A program made the translations under genes and the position numbers. From positions 3,771 to 52,366 of the forward strand of contig NZ_FNNS01000025.1 in the NCBI RefSeq assembly GCF_900106795.1: 48,596 nt of DNA. The letters run 5' to 3'. Below, one piece after another: positions 17,223 to 26,025 of this stretch. Numbering within the stretch: the stretch's first letter is position 1; every line of letters starts with the position of its first letter. This DNA comes from Aequorivita viscosa. Lineage in GTDB: Bacteria > Bacteroidota > Bacteroidia > Flavobacteriales > Flavobacteriaceae. A model generated the notes under the pieces. The model had not been told where the DNA came from and did no database searches. It saw only the letters and a program-made list of their open reading frames with translations.

Positions 17223-17921
17223 CTACAGAGGTTCTTTGTAATTTTTGGATTTGGTGGTTTTTAGGTTGTCTTGATTTTGGGACGGTGGGGATTTGATTTG
17301 CTTTAGGCTGAGGTCTTTGGATTTAAGCATCCAACTTTTTGCGGAAGCGTGCCAATTGGTCATTTTTATTTTTCCGCCAATTTTCCATCCGATGGCTGCG
17401 TAGTGCGCGTAAAATTTTTGAGCTTCGATTTTGGGCCAATTATTTTTTAAAAAAAATGAGATTACTAAATTTTCATTTTTCGGGAGCTCTAGTTTATATA
17501 TGTTTTCTTTATGTTTATTATTGTTTATATATGATACCAACGGTTGTCCTTGATTTGGGACACCTAAGTCCAAGGGTTGTCCTTGATTTGAGACACCTAA
17601 GTCCAGCGGTTGTCCAGTGGTTGTCCCAAAAATGAACAAGCTAATTCTGCTGCCTTTAAATGAATTGTGGGAAGGAAAATACCGGAGGTATTTCCAAGTG
17701 TCGAGTTGTTTTAAACAGCGGTGATAAGTTGACTTGGATCCAATTTTTGAAAGCTTCATAACTTCATCACGAATAATGATGAATTCGGTTGGAAACCGAT
17801 TGATGTTCCATAGATTAAAAAGAGCCATATATAAGCTGATATGGGAGGGATTGAGCCTCTTGTCTTTTGAAATAGTCATAAAAAAAGCGTTTAAATGTGA
17901 GATGTAATTGACATTTGACAT
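17223..17921 (-). CDS. DnaD-like replication protein of a mobile element
   Basis: A 232-residue protein. The N-terminal winged-helix part (residues 1-100; PSHISLYMALFNLWN, SKSTYHRCLKQL) resembles replication-initiator/DnaD-type domains. A linker at residues 103-127 contains an 11-residue unit starting GQPLDLGV repeated twice plus a partial copy. The C-terminal block has the F-HY---GWK-GG---MTNW--A---W pattern seen in such proteins. It is likely the partner of the DnaC-like ATPase in replication of an integrative element. DNA of the linker repeat is nearly identical between units, indicating recent expansion. Confidence 0.7.
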   Translation of the reverse strand: MSNVNYISHLNAFFMTISKDKRLNPSHISLYMALFNLWNINRFPTEFIIIRDEVMKLSKIGSKSTYHRCLKQLDTWKYLRYFPSHNSFKGSRISLFIFGTTTGQPLDLGVSNQGQPLDLGVPNQGQPLVSYINNNKHKENIYKLELPKNENLVISFFLKNNWPKIEAQKFYAHYAAIGWKIGGKIKMTNWHASAKSWMLKSKDLSLKQIKSPPSQNQDNLKTTKSKNYKEPL

Positions 17922-17958
17922 AGGATTGGAAAATAAAAGGGAGGAGCTAAGTTTGATT

Positions 17959-18234
17959 TTAGCGCGATGAGACTTTGTTTTCTTCCAATACGCGTTCTAT
18001 TTCTTTTTCTTCATAGAGAATTATCCCACCTATTTTTGAATAGGGCAAGGTGCCATTGATTCGCAGGTTTTGTAGTGTTCCTGGACTGATGGAGAGCATT
18101 TCCATAACCTCAGCAGACTTGAGGTATTTTTTTGGTTCTTCCGATGTTTGAGGTTTGATGATTTTTTTAATTTCTTCAAGAAGCTCAAGTTTGAATTCGT
18201 AGAGATCGTCGGTGGTGAGAATGGTTACTGGCAT
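17959..18234 (-). CDS. Excisionase-like helix-turn-helix protein
   Basis: A 91-residue protein. The C-terminal half (YLKSAEVMEMLSISPGTLQNLRINGTLPYSKIGGIILYEEKEIE, residues about 42-84) is a MerR-like HTH_17 domain, as in excisionases and element regulators of Bacteroidota. The N-terminal half is a short helical segment. It stands at the head of the minus-strand replication module; a strong hairpin lies just upstream (18262-18285). Whether it promotes excision or only regulates the module cannot be told, as no integrase is in the window. Confidence 0.8.
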   Translation of the reverse strand: MPVTILTTDDLYEFKLELLEEIKKIIKPQTSEEPKKYLKSAEVMEMLSISPGTLQNLRINGTLPYSKIGGIILYEEKEIERVLEENKVSSR

Positions 18235-18261
18235 AGCTAAAAAGTTTTAAATGATTAAAAT

Positions 18262-18285
18262 AATCCCCGTGGGGAGACGGGGATT
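18262..18285. repeat. Perfect 9-bp stem-loop upstream of the HTH gene
   Basis: AATCCCCGT (18262-18270) pairs exactly with ACGGGGATT (18277-18285) around GGGGAG. It lies 27-51 bases upstream of the start codon on the minus strand, within the leader of the HTH gene. A second inverted repeat follows (18287-18299 with 18319-18331, 12 of 13). Attenuation or protein binding are possible. Confidence 0.65.
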
Positions 18286-18941
18286 TAAAAAGCTGTCAAA
18301 GGGTTATGGCTTTTTAGATTGACAACTTTTTGCACGATTTGACCTTCGTGTTGCAAAGATTTAAAGAAAGGAAGAAAGGCTTTCACAAGGTGTACCCAAG
18401 GTGGGTGATATTTTTTTTCGTTGGTGACTCTGCTTGAGTTTGTAGCCATTCCGATTTTGATGGATTGGTGTATGGATTATTTATTGAGAATTGTGGTTAT
18501 AATTGAAAATGAGAGGTTCATTTTATATCTATACCTTAAATTAATCGAGATTCTTATAAAGTCAATGATAACAACTTGTTGGAGGGGTAAATGAGAGTCT
18601 TCTGGAATCAGACTAATTAGGGAGGAAAAATGAATTTGGAATAATTTACCAAGGTTTACCCAAGGTGGGTGTTTTTTTTTCCTCGGTACTTTTTCAATAT
18701 CTCTAACGAGCTATTGAAAACATCCTCCTTCGGCCGACAGACTCGGGAACCTTGGCTCCTTAGTTTTGTTTTTCGTTGATAGACCGTAGTTGTTAGACTG
18801 TAGACGGTAGAGTTGACGGGTGACGGATGTTGGGTGAGAATTGGACTTAGGACGGTAGGACCTGCCTATCGGCGGACAGGCGTAAGACGTAGGACTGGGT
18901 ACCTATATTGTGAAATAAATTGGGGTCATTAAGTGTACGGT
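18286..18941. other. Intergenic with spaced direct repeats, REP-like and heptad sequences
   Basis: No gene is visible. A 21-base sequence ending ACCCAAGGTGGGTG occurs at 18387-18407 and 18651-18671 (20 of 21 identical), each followed within a few bases by a run of eight or more T. REP-like sequence lies near 18727-18745 and 18854-18871. TAGNNNN heptads fill 18780-18814 and continue less regularly to about 18841. Confidence 0.65.
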
Positions 18942-19781
18942 TTATTTTACTTGTTCATCTGCATCGTACATTTTTTTTTGGAGTTTCTCTTTCAAAAGAT
19001 CAATGAATTTGGTTTTTTTTATTTTGCGGGAACGAATTTCGATGTAGGTGCGATAATATGGTCCTAGGTCAATGTTAAGTGTGCGTTGGAACAAGGTGGC
19101 GAGGTCTTTTATATCAGTGTTGCCATTGTTGATCGCGCCGGTTTCGTGAAGGGCGTAAATCAATTCGATTAAGTCGGATTTGGCTCTTGTCCATTGCATA
19201 TTTGGAATAGGTTCTTCTCGAGGGTTGGATTTGGCATCGTTTAGGGTATTTAATTCGGTTGTTAACCGTTGGATCAATAATTTGTGCGCATAGATTTTGG
19301 CTACTATTAAATCATGGGATGATGAAAAATTTTCGTCCACGCAATATTGAAGTGCATCTGGATGAAACTTTACCACTCCATGGGAGCGAAGGAAATATTC
19401 TGAGTCCCTATCTTTTCTATTTCGTTCCAGGTATTGATAAAAGGCTTTATGTTCTAAAAAATATTCTTGATACTTTTGAATCTGTTCTTCAATATATTTC
19501 TTGGTCTTTTTTATGGTTTGTGGCCGGCACAATTCAAACTCGGCTAAGCTTAAATAAAAAATAAGATACCCCAGTGGTTTTGGTTTTATCATCTTAAAGA
19601 AATGACTTTCAATAACGGGGGAATTGAAGTTTTCGGTAATGACTTTGAGCCTTAGTTTTTTCAAAGCTTTCTTGCAATGGAAGACACCTAATTCAATTTC
19701 CTCAAAAACATTATCGGTCTGGGAATTCAACGTCTGAAGTTTCCGTTCTAAATTAGCCACAACCCGATTACAATATTTCAT
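18942..19781 (-). CDS. RteC family protein
   Basis: A 279-residue RteC-like protein, matching in length and in blocks such as KKALKKLR near residue 40, FFKMIKPKPLGYLIFY, the HPDA segment after HGVVKF, and the C-terminal W-----DLIELIYALHETGAINNG-TDIKDL domain (a winged-helix-like DNA-binding domain in RteC). In CTnDOT, RteC activates the excision operon. Here it marks a conjugative or mobilisable element of that general kind. The RteAB partners are absent. The Rte-type protein and the replication module share orientation, with the 0.7-kb repeat-containing gap between them. Confidence 0.85.
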   Translation of the reverse strand: MKYCNRVVANLERKLQTLNSQTDNVFEEIELGVFHCKKALKKLRLKVITENFNSPVIESHFFKMIKPKPLGYLIFYLSLAEFELCRPQTIKKTKKYIEEQIQKYQEYFLEHKAFYQYLERNRKDRDSEYFLRSHGVVKFHPDALQYCVDENFSSSHDLIVAKIYAHKLLIQRLTTELNTLNDAKSNPREEPIPNMQWTRAKSDLIELIYALHETGAINNGNTDIKDLATLFQRTLNIDLGPYYRTYIEIRSRKIKKTKFIDLLKEKLQKKMYDADEQVK

Positions 19782-19941
19782 GATAGGTTAGAAGTTGAAT
19801 TATGAAATGAGAGTAAAATGAAGTTAAAATTAAATAGCAGAACAACAAAAAATGAAAGTTCTTCCTTACTATTTGTAAGGTAACTCCTTACTTCCCTTGG
19901 GAGAATATTGGATATTATTACTGAACTCGAAAACATGAGTT

Positions 19942-20646
19942 TTGATAAAACTATTATTAATATCCACCGACCAGAGGGTTAGAGATTGTGTGTTGGAAAT
20001 TTGTCAAAAACCGGAATATGAATTGGTAGGCGAATTATCAAGGGGAAAGGGCTGGCTTGATGTAGTAAGGGCTTTAAAACCCAATATTGTATTGATGGAT
20101 TTGGATACTTTAGATGGGGATATTTATAATGACACTTTTTTTGATAAAAACCTATTTAGGGAATTTAGTGTAATAGGGTTGGCATCGGACTATAAACAGG
20201 CATTTTATTCTTTAAAACTCGGCTTTAGAGATGTTAGAATGAAGCCTGTTAATATTGCGGACTTAATTGACGTCCTTTCTTTATGCAAGAATCGGCTTAT
20301 AAATAAAAGTCGAATTTTGACCATTTCTTCATCGCAGGATAGACATTACCTTAAAGTGTCTGATATCCTCTATTTAAAGGCAGACAATAACAATGTGGAT
20401 ATTTATTTAGAAGATGGAACGACACTTCCTGTTTTCAATTCTTTAAAACATTTTCAAGAACGTCTTTCCGTTCCCTTTATGAGGATACAAAAGAGTTATA
20501 TTATCAATGTCACGCAAGTTTGTAGGATCAATCGGCTAAAGCATTTTGTAATGTTGAGAAGAAGCAATGTATGGATTCCTTTTTCGGATAAATATTTAGA
20601 TAATATGGAGCGGTTTGAGAGTATTATAGGAAGAGGTTCTTTTTAA
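19942..20646 (+). CDS. LytTR family response regulator
   Basis: A 234-residue regulator. The receiver domain (residues 1-118) keeps the phospho-acceptor D53 in VLMDLD and a lysine in MKPVN, but has only D10 of the usual acidic pair at the start (LLLISTDQ). The LytTR DNA-binding domain (about 125-230) shows SSQDRHYLKVSDILYLKADNNN and F-RIQKSYIIN. The start is TTG at 19942; an upstream ATG (19935) is out of frame. No LytS-type kinase is adjacent, so it is an orphan unless the TPR kinase 450 bases downstream serves it. It faces away from RteC. Confidence 0.85.
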   Translation: MIKLLLISTDQRVRDCVLEICQKPEYELVGELSRGKGWLDVVRALKPNIVLMDLDTLDGDIYNDTFFDKNLFREFSVIGLASDYKQAFYSLKLGFRDVRMKPVNIADLIDVLSLCKNRLINKSRILTISSSQDRHYLKVSDILYLKADNNNVDIYLEDGTTLPVFNSLKHFQERLSVPFMRIQKSYIINVTQVCRINRLKHFVMLRRSNVWIPFSDKYLDNMERFESIIGRGSF

Positions 20647-20866
20647 GTTTCACCAAGATAAGGAGGTGTTTTACCATAAGGAGGAGGGGTTTCACAAGAA
20701 ACAGCCTTAAAACTACTTAATTAAATTGGATTTGGTTTTATTTTCGGGATAAGGAAGTTGCTCTCCTGACTGAGAAGACTCTCTCAGTTTTCCTTGTGCA
20801 CAAGTGAATATAGATCATCAAAGTGGTGATCTGAATTTTCTTTCAATTCACTTAAATAACTTTATC

Positions 20867-21019
20867 ATGAAAATTTTATCAATTTTATGTCTGATATTAT
20901 TAATATCAGTAATGGGGTCTTGCACTCCTACTGCAATGACTGAAGACAATGATGCACATCCTGCATTCAACACAGGAGATGATGACAGTGTAAGGCCTGA
21001 CAACGACAAAGACGACTAA
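20867..21019 (+). CDS. Small lipoprotein, 50 residues
   Basis: ATG at 20867 gives MKILSILCLILLISVMGSC..., a signal peptide with a lipobox cysteine at residue 19, followed by a 31-residue acidic tail rich in aspartate (GDDDSVRPDNDKDD). An in-frame GTG at 20804 would put 21 residues before the signal peptide and is not used. Very small lipoproteins of this sort often precede sensor-kinase genes in Bacteroidota, and one does here (78 bases downstream). Function is unknown. The acidic tail could bind cations or simply space a surface anchor. Confidence 0.7.
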   Translation: MKILSILCLILLISVMGSCTPTAMTEDNDAHPAFNTGDDDSVRPDNDKDD

Positions 21020-21097
21020 GTATGACGGACTTTAGAGAGGCCTTTTCATAATTGGAAAGGCTTTCTTACATTTGAGTAAACTCATATATTAATTATT

Positions 21098-23131
21098 TTG
21101 AAAGCGCATCGATATTTTCAGCTTCGTTGCTTGGCAGCCATCGTTCTTGGTATTTTGCTTTCAAACTGTCGTGACCGGGTTACAAATTCTGAAAGCAACA
21201 CATTAAAGATAGATTCGCTAATCCGTATATCGGAGGATTTTAAATTAAGGCCGGATCAAAGACTTCGTAGTTTAAAAGCGGCATTTAGTCAAAATATGCT
21301 GACTAATGATGACAGTCTGCGGATGGTTTATTTCAATAAGATTTCATATTTAGCGGCATCACAATCTGATACTTCTTTTTTTTTAACATCTGCGAGAAAA
21401 GGACGATTACTTGCCAACAAGAGACAGGACTCTGTAATGCTAGGTCATATTCATTGGAATTATGGAATTTATTTTTTGAGAAGAAACCAACTTGACAGTA
21501 GTTATTACCATTATCGAAAAGCTTACAAAATATTTGAAAATCGGGATGATTTTTATGCAGGTAAAATGCTCTATAATATGGCTTTTATCAGTGGGCGTTT
21601 GAAGGAATATACAACGAGCGAAGCTTTATTATATAGGGCTATTCCTCATTTTGAAAATCTGGGGAAATACAAGCAATTATATTTATGTTATAACCATTTA
21701 GGGGTAGTACATAAAAATTTGGAAGAATTTGATGAAGCTCTTAAAAACTATGAAACTGCTCTGAAGTATTGGAAACGAACGAAGCGTAATTCGGTTTATT
21801 TTTTTGACACACAAAATAACATCGGAATGGTTTACCAGAAATTGGGACTTCAGAAGGATGCAATAGAATCCTTTGATCGCGTTGTTTTCAGCAAGGATAT
21901 AGTAAAGCTGGATCCTTCATTATACGCTAGGGTTTTGGATAACAAGGCTATGAGTATGTTATTGTGGGGTGAATTTAAAGGCCTACCTAATCCATTTTAT
22001 AAGGCGTTACGAATTCGTGACAGTATTGGAAATAAGGAGGGGCTGGTAATGAGTCATTTGCATTTATCCCAGTATTATTTAGCCGTGGGGGATACTGCCA
22101 AAGCACGTGAGCATGCTAGAAACACTTATTATCTAGCAAATAAGATTAATTTAAAGCGTGATGCCTTGGAAGCGCTCTTACTATTAGCCAAAAGTGATGT
22201 TGAACAGGAATCTTTGTATCTAGCAAAACACATATCGCTTAACAACGAATTAAATATTGAAGAGCGGCGGCTTCGAAATAAATTTGCGCGTATTCAATTT
22301 GAAACAGACAGTTATATTGATAAAAACGAAAAATTGGAGCGGACTTGGTTTTGGACCATTGTTGGGAGTCTTTTTTTGATTACGATTCTAATTTTAATTG
22401 TAGTTCTTCTGAAACAACGATCCAAAACCAAAGAATTGGAATTTGAGGTGAAACAGCAACTGGCAGATGAACAGATATACTTACTTACTTTAAAGGAGAT
22501 AGCGAATTTGGAAAAAGGCAAACTTGAGGAAAGGCGGAGAATTTCAGAGGAGCTTCACGACGGTATTTTGGCCAGAATGTTAGGGATAAGGTTGAATTGG
22601 GAAAGATTAAAAATAGAAGGTACTAAGGATGCAATAAGTGAACACAAAAATTGTCTACATCATTTGGATTTAGTGGAACGGGAGATCCGAAAAATTTCTC
22701 ACGATTTACAGAATGAAATACGATTGCAAGACACAAGATTTGTGAGATGGATGGAGCAATTGGTTAAGGAAAGGTCCGTTAGCGGGGATTTTGAATATAA
22801 ATTCTATGCTGATGCTTCAGTAGATTGGGAGGGATTTGATGATTATTTCAAAGCGAACGTGTATCGAATGGTAGAAGAGGCTTTGCAAAACTGTATTAAA
22901 CATGCGGAAGCGGGGCTTGTAAGTATTTCATTAAAGAAATGGGGGAATTTCGTAGAAATAGAGATCCGAGACAATGGAAAGGGATTTGTAAAACCCAATG
23001 GAAATAATGGGATAGGAGTGAAAAATATGATTTCCCGAACCAAGAAGTTAAAAGGGATATTTACTATTAATAGTGTGGTTGGGGAGGGGACGGTAATACA
23101 AATATTAATTCCAAACAACGATGACTTATGA
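21098..23131 (+). CDS. TPR-containing sensor histidine kinase (NarX/DesK type)
   Basis: A 677-residue kinase. The N-terminal signal region ends in LLSNC, a possible lipobox. Residues about 100-370 form tetratricopeptide repeats (for example YYHYRKAYKIFENRDDFYAG, YNHLGVVHKNLEEFDEAL). One transmembrane helix lies near 415-437, followed by a coiled linker. The HisKA_3 domain has RRRISEELHDG with H487, and the ATPase domain has EEALQNCIKHA, DNGKGF and GIGVKNM. The start is TTG at 21098. The stop overlaps the start of the response regulator (ATGA), so the two are co-translated. The TPR domain probably senses a protein or peptide in the periplasm. Confidence 0.93.
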   Translation: MKAHRYFQLRCLAAIVLGILLSNCRDRVTNSESNTLKIDSLIRISEDFKLRPDQRLRSLKAAFSQNMLTNDDSLRMVYFNKISYLAASQSDTSFFLTSARKGRLLANKRQDSVMLGHIHWNYGIYFLRRNQLDSSYYHYRKAYKIFENRDDFYAGKMLYNMAFISGRLKEYTTSEALLYRAIPHFENLGKYKQLYLCYNHLGVVHKNLEEFDEALKNYETALKYWKRTKRNSVYFFDTQNNIGMVYQKLGLQKDAIESFDRVVFSKDIVKLDPSLYARVLDNKAMSMLLWGEFKGLPNPFYKALRIRDSIGNKEGLVMSHLHLSQYYLAVGDTAKAREHARNTYYLANKINLKRDALEALLLLAKSDVEQESLYLAKHISLNNELNIEERRLRNKFARIQFETDSYIDKNEKLERTWFWTIVGSLFLITILILIVVLLKQRSKTKELEFEVKQQLADEQIYLLTLKEIANLEKGKLEERRRISEELHDGILARMLGIRLNWERLKIEGTKDAISEHKNCLHHLDLVEREIRKISHDLQNEIRLQDTRFVRWMEQLVKERSVSGDFEYKFYADASVDWEGFDDYFKANVYRMVEEALQNCIKHAEAGLVSISLKKWGNFVEIEIRDNGKGFVKPNGNNGIGVKNMISRTKKLKGIFTINSVVGEGTVIQILIPNNDDL

Positions 23132-23811
23132 CGGCAACAAAGATAAAAACGATAATTGTCGATGACCATCCATTACTTATTGAAGCCTATAGGAATTCAT
23201 TAAGGGATATTGAATCGACAAATGATACATGGAGTTTTAGCATAGAAGAGGCAAATGATTGTGATAGTGCATTGGAATTGCTTGACAAAATTCAATCGAA
23301 CTCGCGTAATATCGATTTGGTTTTTTTGGATATAAAATTACCTGAGTCGAAAGGCACAACGCATTTATCTGGTGAAGACATTGGGGTGGAGATTAGGCAG
23401 CGTTTTCCAGAGGCCAAAATTATTATAGCCACCACATTCAACAATAACTATCGAATACATACCATACTCAATACCGTTAATCCTGATGGTTTTTTGATTA
23501 AGGGAGATATTAGTACGGAGATATTGCTACCTGCCATTATAGAGGTTTTAACGGATCCTCCATTTTATAGTAAAAGTGTACTAAAGTCGATCCGGAGGAC
23601 GACCAGTCATGATATTTTGCTTGACAAATGGGATAGAAGGATACTTTATGAGCTTTCCCAAGGAATGAAGATGAAGGAGCTACCGGGAATATTACCTTTT
23701 TCCATTGCTGCAATTGAAAAAAGAAAGCGTCATATAAAAGAAGATTTCGGGATTGAGGATGCCGATGACCGACAACTTTTATTGAAGGCGCGGGAGTTTG
23801 GGTTTATTTGA
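23128..23811 (+). CDS. LuxR/NarL-type response regulator
   Basis: A 227-residue regulator. The receiver domain has VDDHP (D12, D13), the phospho-acceptor D68 in FLDIKLP and a lysine in LIKGD. The C-terminal region (about 160-225) is a LuxR-like helix-turn-helix, WDRRILYELSQGMKMKELPG---FSIAAIEKRKRHIKEDFG. It is the partner of the TPR kinase, with which it overlaps by four bases. The residues between the domains carry an insertion relative to NarL (after the D68 segment: ESKGTTHLSGED), a common variation in Bacteroidota. Targets might include the MauE/DUF6520 genes next door. Confidence 0.92.
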   Translation: MTATKIKTIIVDDHPLLIEAYRNSLRDIESTNDTWSFSIEEANDCDSALELLDKIQSNSRNIDLVFLDIKLPESKGTTHLSGEDIGVEIRQRFPEAKIIIATTFNNNYRIHTILNTVNPDGFLIKGDISTEILLPAIIEVLTDPPFYSKSVLKSIRRTTSHDILLDKWDRRILYELSQGMKMKELPGILPFSIAAIEKRKRHIKEDFGIEDADDRQLLLKAREFGFI

Positions 23812-24179
23812 TTCTCACTCATTTTTTGCCAGGCTTCATTTACTTTCATTTTTTATTAGTCTTGTCGGATTAAGATTTAAGACCGCTTTGCTGAAAGACA
23901 TAAGACATAAGACTTGCATCTTAATACCTTGATGATTAAGCTTGTTTTTTAGTTTTTAAATCTCAATGGTGAACATAAAAGCGAGGTGTCAATTAATAAA
24001 AATGTTTTAAGCGCTCGACACTTGACAAAAACAGATTTTTTATAATTTTTATGTTGGTGGCGGGAATTCCATACAAAGTGTACGGGCATGCCCTCTATTT
24101 AGTAAGGCATAAATACTTTAAATAAACATTGTAGTAGGTTAATTTTATGGCAGTTAAGTTTTGCAACTGAAACCACAAA
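23812..24179. other. Intergenic with AAGACAT heptads
   Basis: No gene is visible. AAGATTT/AAGACCG (23872-23885) and AAGACAT, AAGACAT, AAGACTT (23895-23915) are 7-base units. The rest is AT-rich leader DNA for the gene at 24180. A TTAAGTTTTGC stretch near 24153 is loosely like a Bacteroidota -7 element, but I would not rely on it. Confidence 0.5.
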
Positions 24180-25709
24180 ATGACCTTTGTAAATTCCATA
24201 TTGACCTATTCAAAAAAGCACTTCGTTCTTGTAGTGGCTTATTTATATGTTTTGTTGTTTGTTTATGCAGCAGTAAGTAAGGTTTTGGATTTTGAGACTT
24301 TTACCTTGCAATTGGCACAGTCTCCTCTTCTTAGTGCATACGCTGGGATTATTTCTTGGTTGGTTCCCGGAGTGGAGATTTTGATTTCAATTTTCCTTAT
24401 GATACCTCGATATAGACGTGTAGCTCTCTATGCTTCGTTTTTCTTGATGGTGATGTTTACAACCTATATTGTAATCATCTTAAATTTCTCGGATTTTATT
24501 CCTTGTTCTTGTGGAGGGGTTTTGGAGAAATTGGGATGGACGGAGCATCTCATTTTTAATATTGTTTTTATTGTGTTGGCCGCTTTAGCAATCTTATTTA
24601 CGAAGCCTAGGTTTACGAAAAGGAAATTATTAGCACTAGTAATTCTTGTGGTAGTGGGAATAGGTGTAGTGGCTTTGTTATTTGCTTTTTCGGAAAAGAA
24701 AATGCATCGGAATAATGCATTTCAGAGGAGGTATATGCCGCATCCTATTGAGAACGTTGGAGAATTTGATCTTGAGTCCGACACCTATTACATTGCGGGA
24801 ATGGATGGTAGTTCTATTTATCTTGGAGATTACAGAGCTCCTTTATATTTAACCAGATTTGATCTTTCGCTAAAGAAATTCGAGAAATCTACCATAACAA
24901 TCAGCAATACAGAGTTACCCTATCGTAGGGTTAGAATAGTGGTGAGAGGTCCCTATTTCTATTTAGTTGATGGTACTGTTCCTATTATTTTTAGAGGAAG
25001 ATTGGAAGATAAACTCGCTACAATGTACTACGATCAAGCATATTTCACACAATTTGTTTTAACGGATTCTGCAAATCTTGGGTTGGTAACGACAAGCAGT
25101 GAGACTGGGAATACGATATTGGCTTTGGTTCTTAAAACTGATGTTAAAGATAGTTTGATATTCAACCACAGGATATTAACTGAGCAGATGGATGGAGTTT
25201 TTGATTCTGATGGTTCGTTATTATGGAATTCAAATCATCGTCAATTTATATATGTATATCGTTACCGGAATAGTTTTGAAGTTTCAGATTTCAATCTTTC
25301 TCACTTGTATTCGGGTAAGACGATTGATACTATATCACAGGCAATTATAGATTTGGAGTACTACGAAAGAAAAGAGCAATATAGACTTGGAGCTAATACA
25401 GTAGTAGTTAACAAGGCTAGTACTACCTGTGGAGACTACCTTTTCATAGAGAGTGATAGGCTGGGGAAATATGATGATGGAGACTTAAGAAGAACCTCTA
25501 GTATAATTGATGTATACAATTTAAGGGAAGATAGTTATGAATTTAGTTTTTATCTCTATCACGAACCTAATGAAGCCCTGAAAGAGTTCAGGGTATTTGG
25601 GGATAGATTGGTAGCAATTATAGGAGAGACATTACAAATTTACAAGTTAAAGCCAGAATATTTTAATTCTGGCTCTAACACAACACATACTGCGCAGTAT
25701 CAGGATTAA
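24180..25709 (+). CDS. MauE/DoxX family membrane protein with beta-propeller-like C-terminal region
   Basis: A 509-residue protein. Residues 1-175 form five hydrophobic segments of the MauE/DoxX type, with FSKVLDF-like YAAVSKVLDFETF and a cytoplasm- or membrane-facing CSCGG motif (PCSCGGVLEKLGW). Residues about 190-490 are a periplasmic region of repeated beta segments that looks like a propeller. MauE-type proteins are linked to disulphide chemistry (methylamine dehydrogenase maturation). The gene is followed after 52 bases by a DUF6520 peptide with four cysteines, a pairing known from Bacteroidota. It may shape the disulphides of that peptide; this is inference. Confidence 0.75.
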   Translation: MTFVNSILTYSKKHFVLVVAYLYVLLFVYAAVSKVLDFETFTLQLAQSPLLSAYAGIISWLVPGVEILISIFLMIPRYRRVALYASFFLMVMFTTYIVIILNFSDFIPCSCGGVLEKLGWTEHLIFNIVFIVLAALAILFTKPRFTKRKLLALVILVVVGIGVVALLFAFSEKKMHRNNAFQRRYMPHPIENVGEFDLESDTYYIAGMDGSSIYLGDYRAPLYLTRFDLSLKKFEKSTITISNTELPYRRVRIVVRGPYFYLVDGTVPIIFRGRLEDKLATMYYDQAYFTQFVLTDSANLGLVTTSSETGNTILALVLKTDVKDSLIFNHRILTEQMDGVFDSDGSLLWNSNHRQFIYVYRYRNSFEVSDFNLSHLYSGKTIDTISQAIIDLEYYERKEQYRLGANTVVVNKASTTCGDYLFIESDRLGKYDDGDLRRTSSIIDVYNLREDSYEFSFYLYHEPNEALKEFRVFGDRLVAIIGETLQIYKLKPEYFNSGSNTTHTAQYQD

Positions 25710-25761
25710 GACCGAACACCTGTAAAAAAAAGTAGGTCGCTAATTCATTAAAATTTACATT

Positions 25762-26019
25762 ATGAAAACAAAAATTTTAAAATTCGGTATGCCTTTAATG
25801 GCATTTTTATTGGCAATTGTGTTTGCTTTTGCCACCAATGGGACACAGGAATCTGACAATGCTCTGGTTACAGGGTACATCTATTCCAATAACAATTGTG
25901 TGGCTTTAAGTTCACATGATTGTACAGTCCAAGGAAACGATTTGTGTACAATAGACTTCAAGCAGGTTTATAAGACAAAATCAGGAACCAATTGCTCCAT
26001 TCCATTAATGAGGTGGTAA
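25762..26019 (+). CDS. DUF6520 family secreted cysteine peptide
   Basis: An 85-residue precursor. A signal peptide (residues 1-24, FAFA then TNG) is followed by a mature peptide of about 60 residues with four cysteines (C46, C54, C62, C78), consistent with two disulphides. The MKTKILKFGMPLMAFLLAI start and overall plan match the DUF6520 family of Bacteroidota. Function is unknown. Company with MauE/DoxX upstream and with a two-component system suggests an exported, redox-matured peptide with signalling or antagonism as possible roles. A strong terminator follows 7 bases after the stop. Confidence 0.8.
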   Translation: MKTKILKFGMPLMAFLLAIVFAFATNGTQESDNALVTGYIYSNNNCVALSSHDCTVQGNDLCTIDFKQVYKTKSGTNCSIPLMRW

Positions 26020-26025
26020 AATTGG

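Noticed and set aside
20804-20866. GTG start 63 bases upstream for the small lipoprotein
   Set aside because: It would place 21 residues before the signal peptide and hide the lipobox from export.
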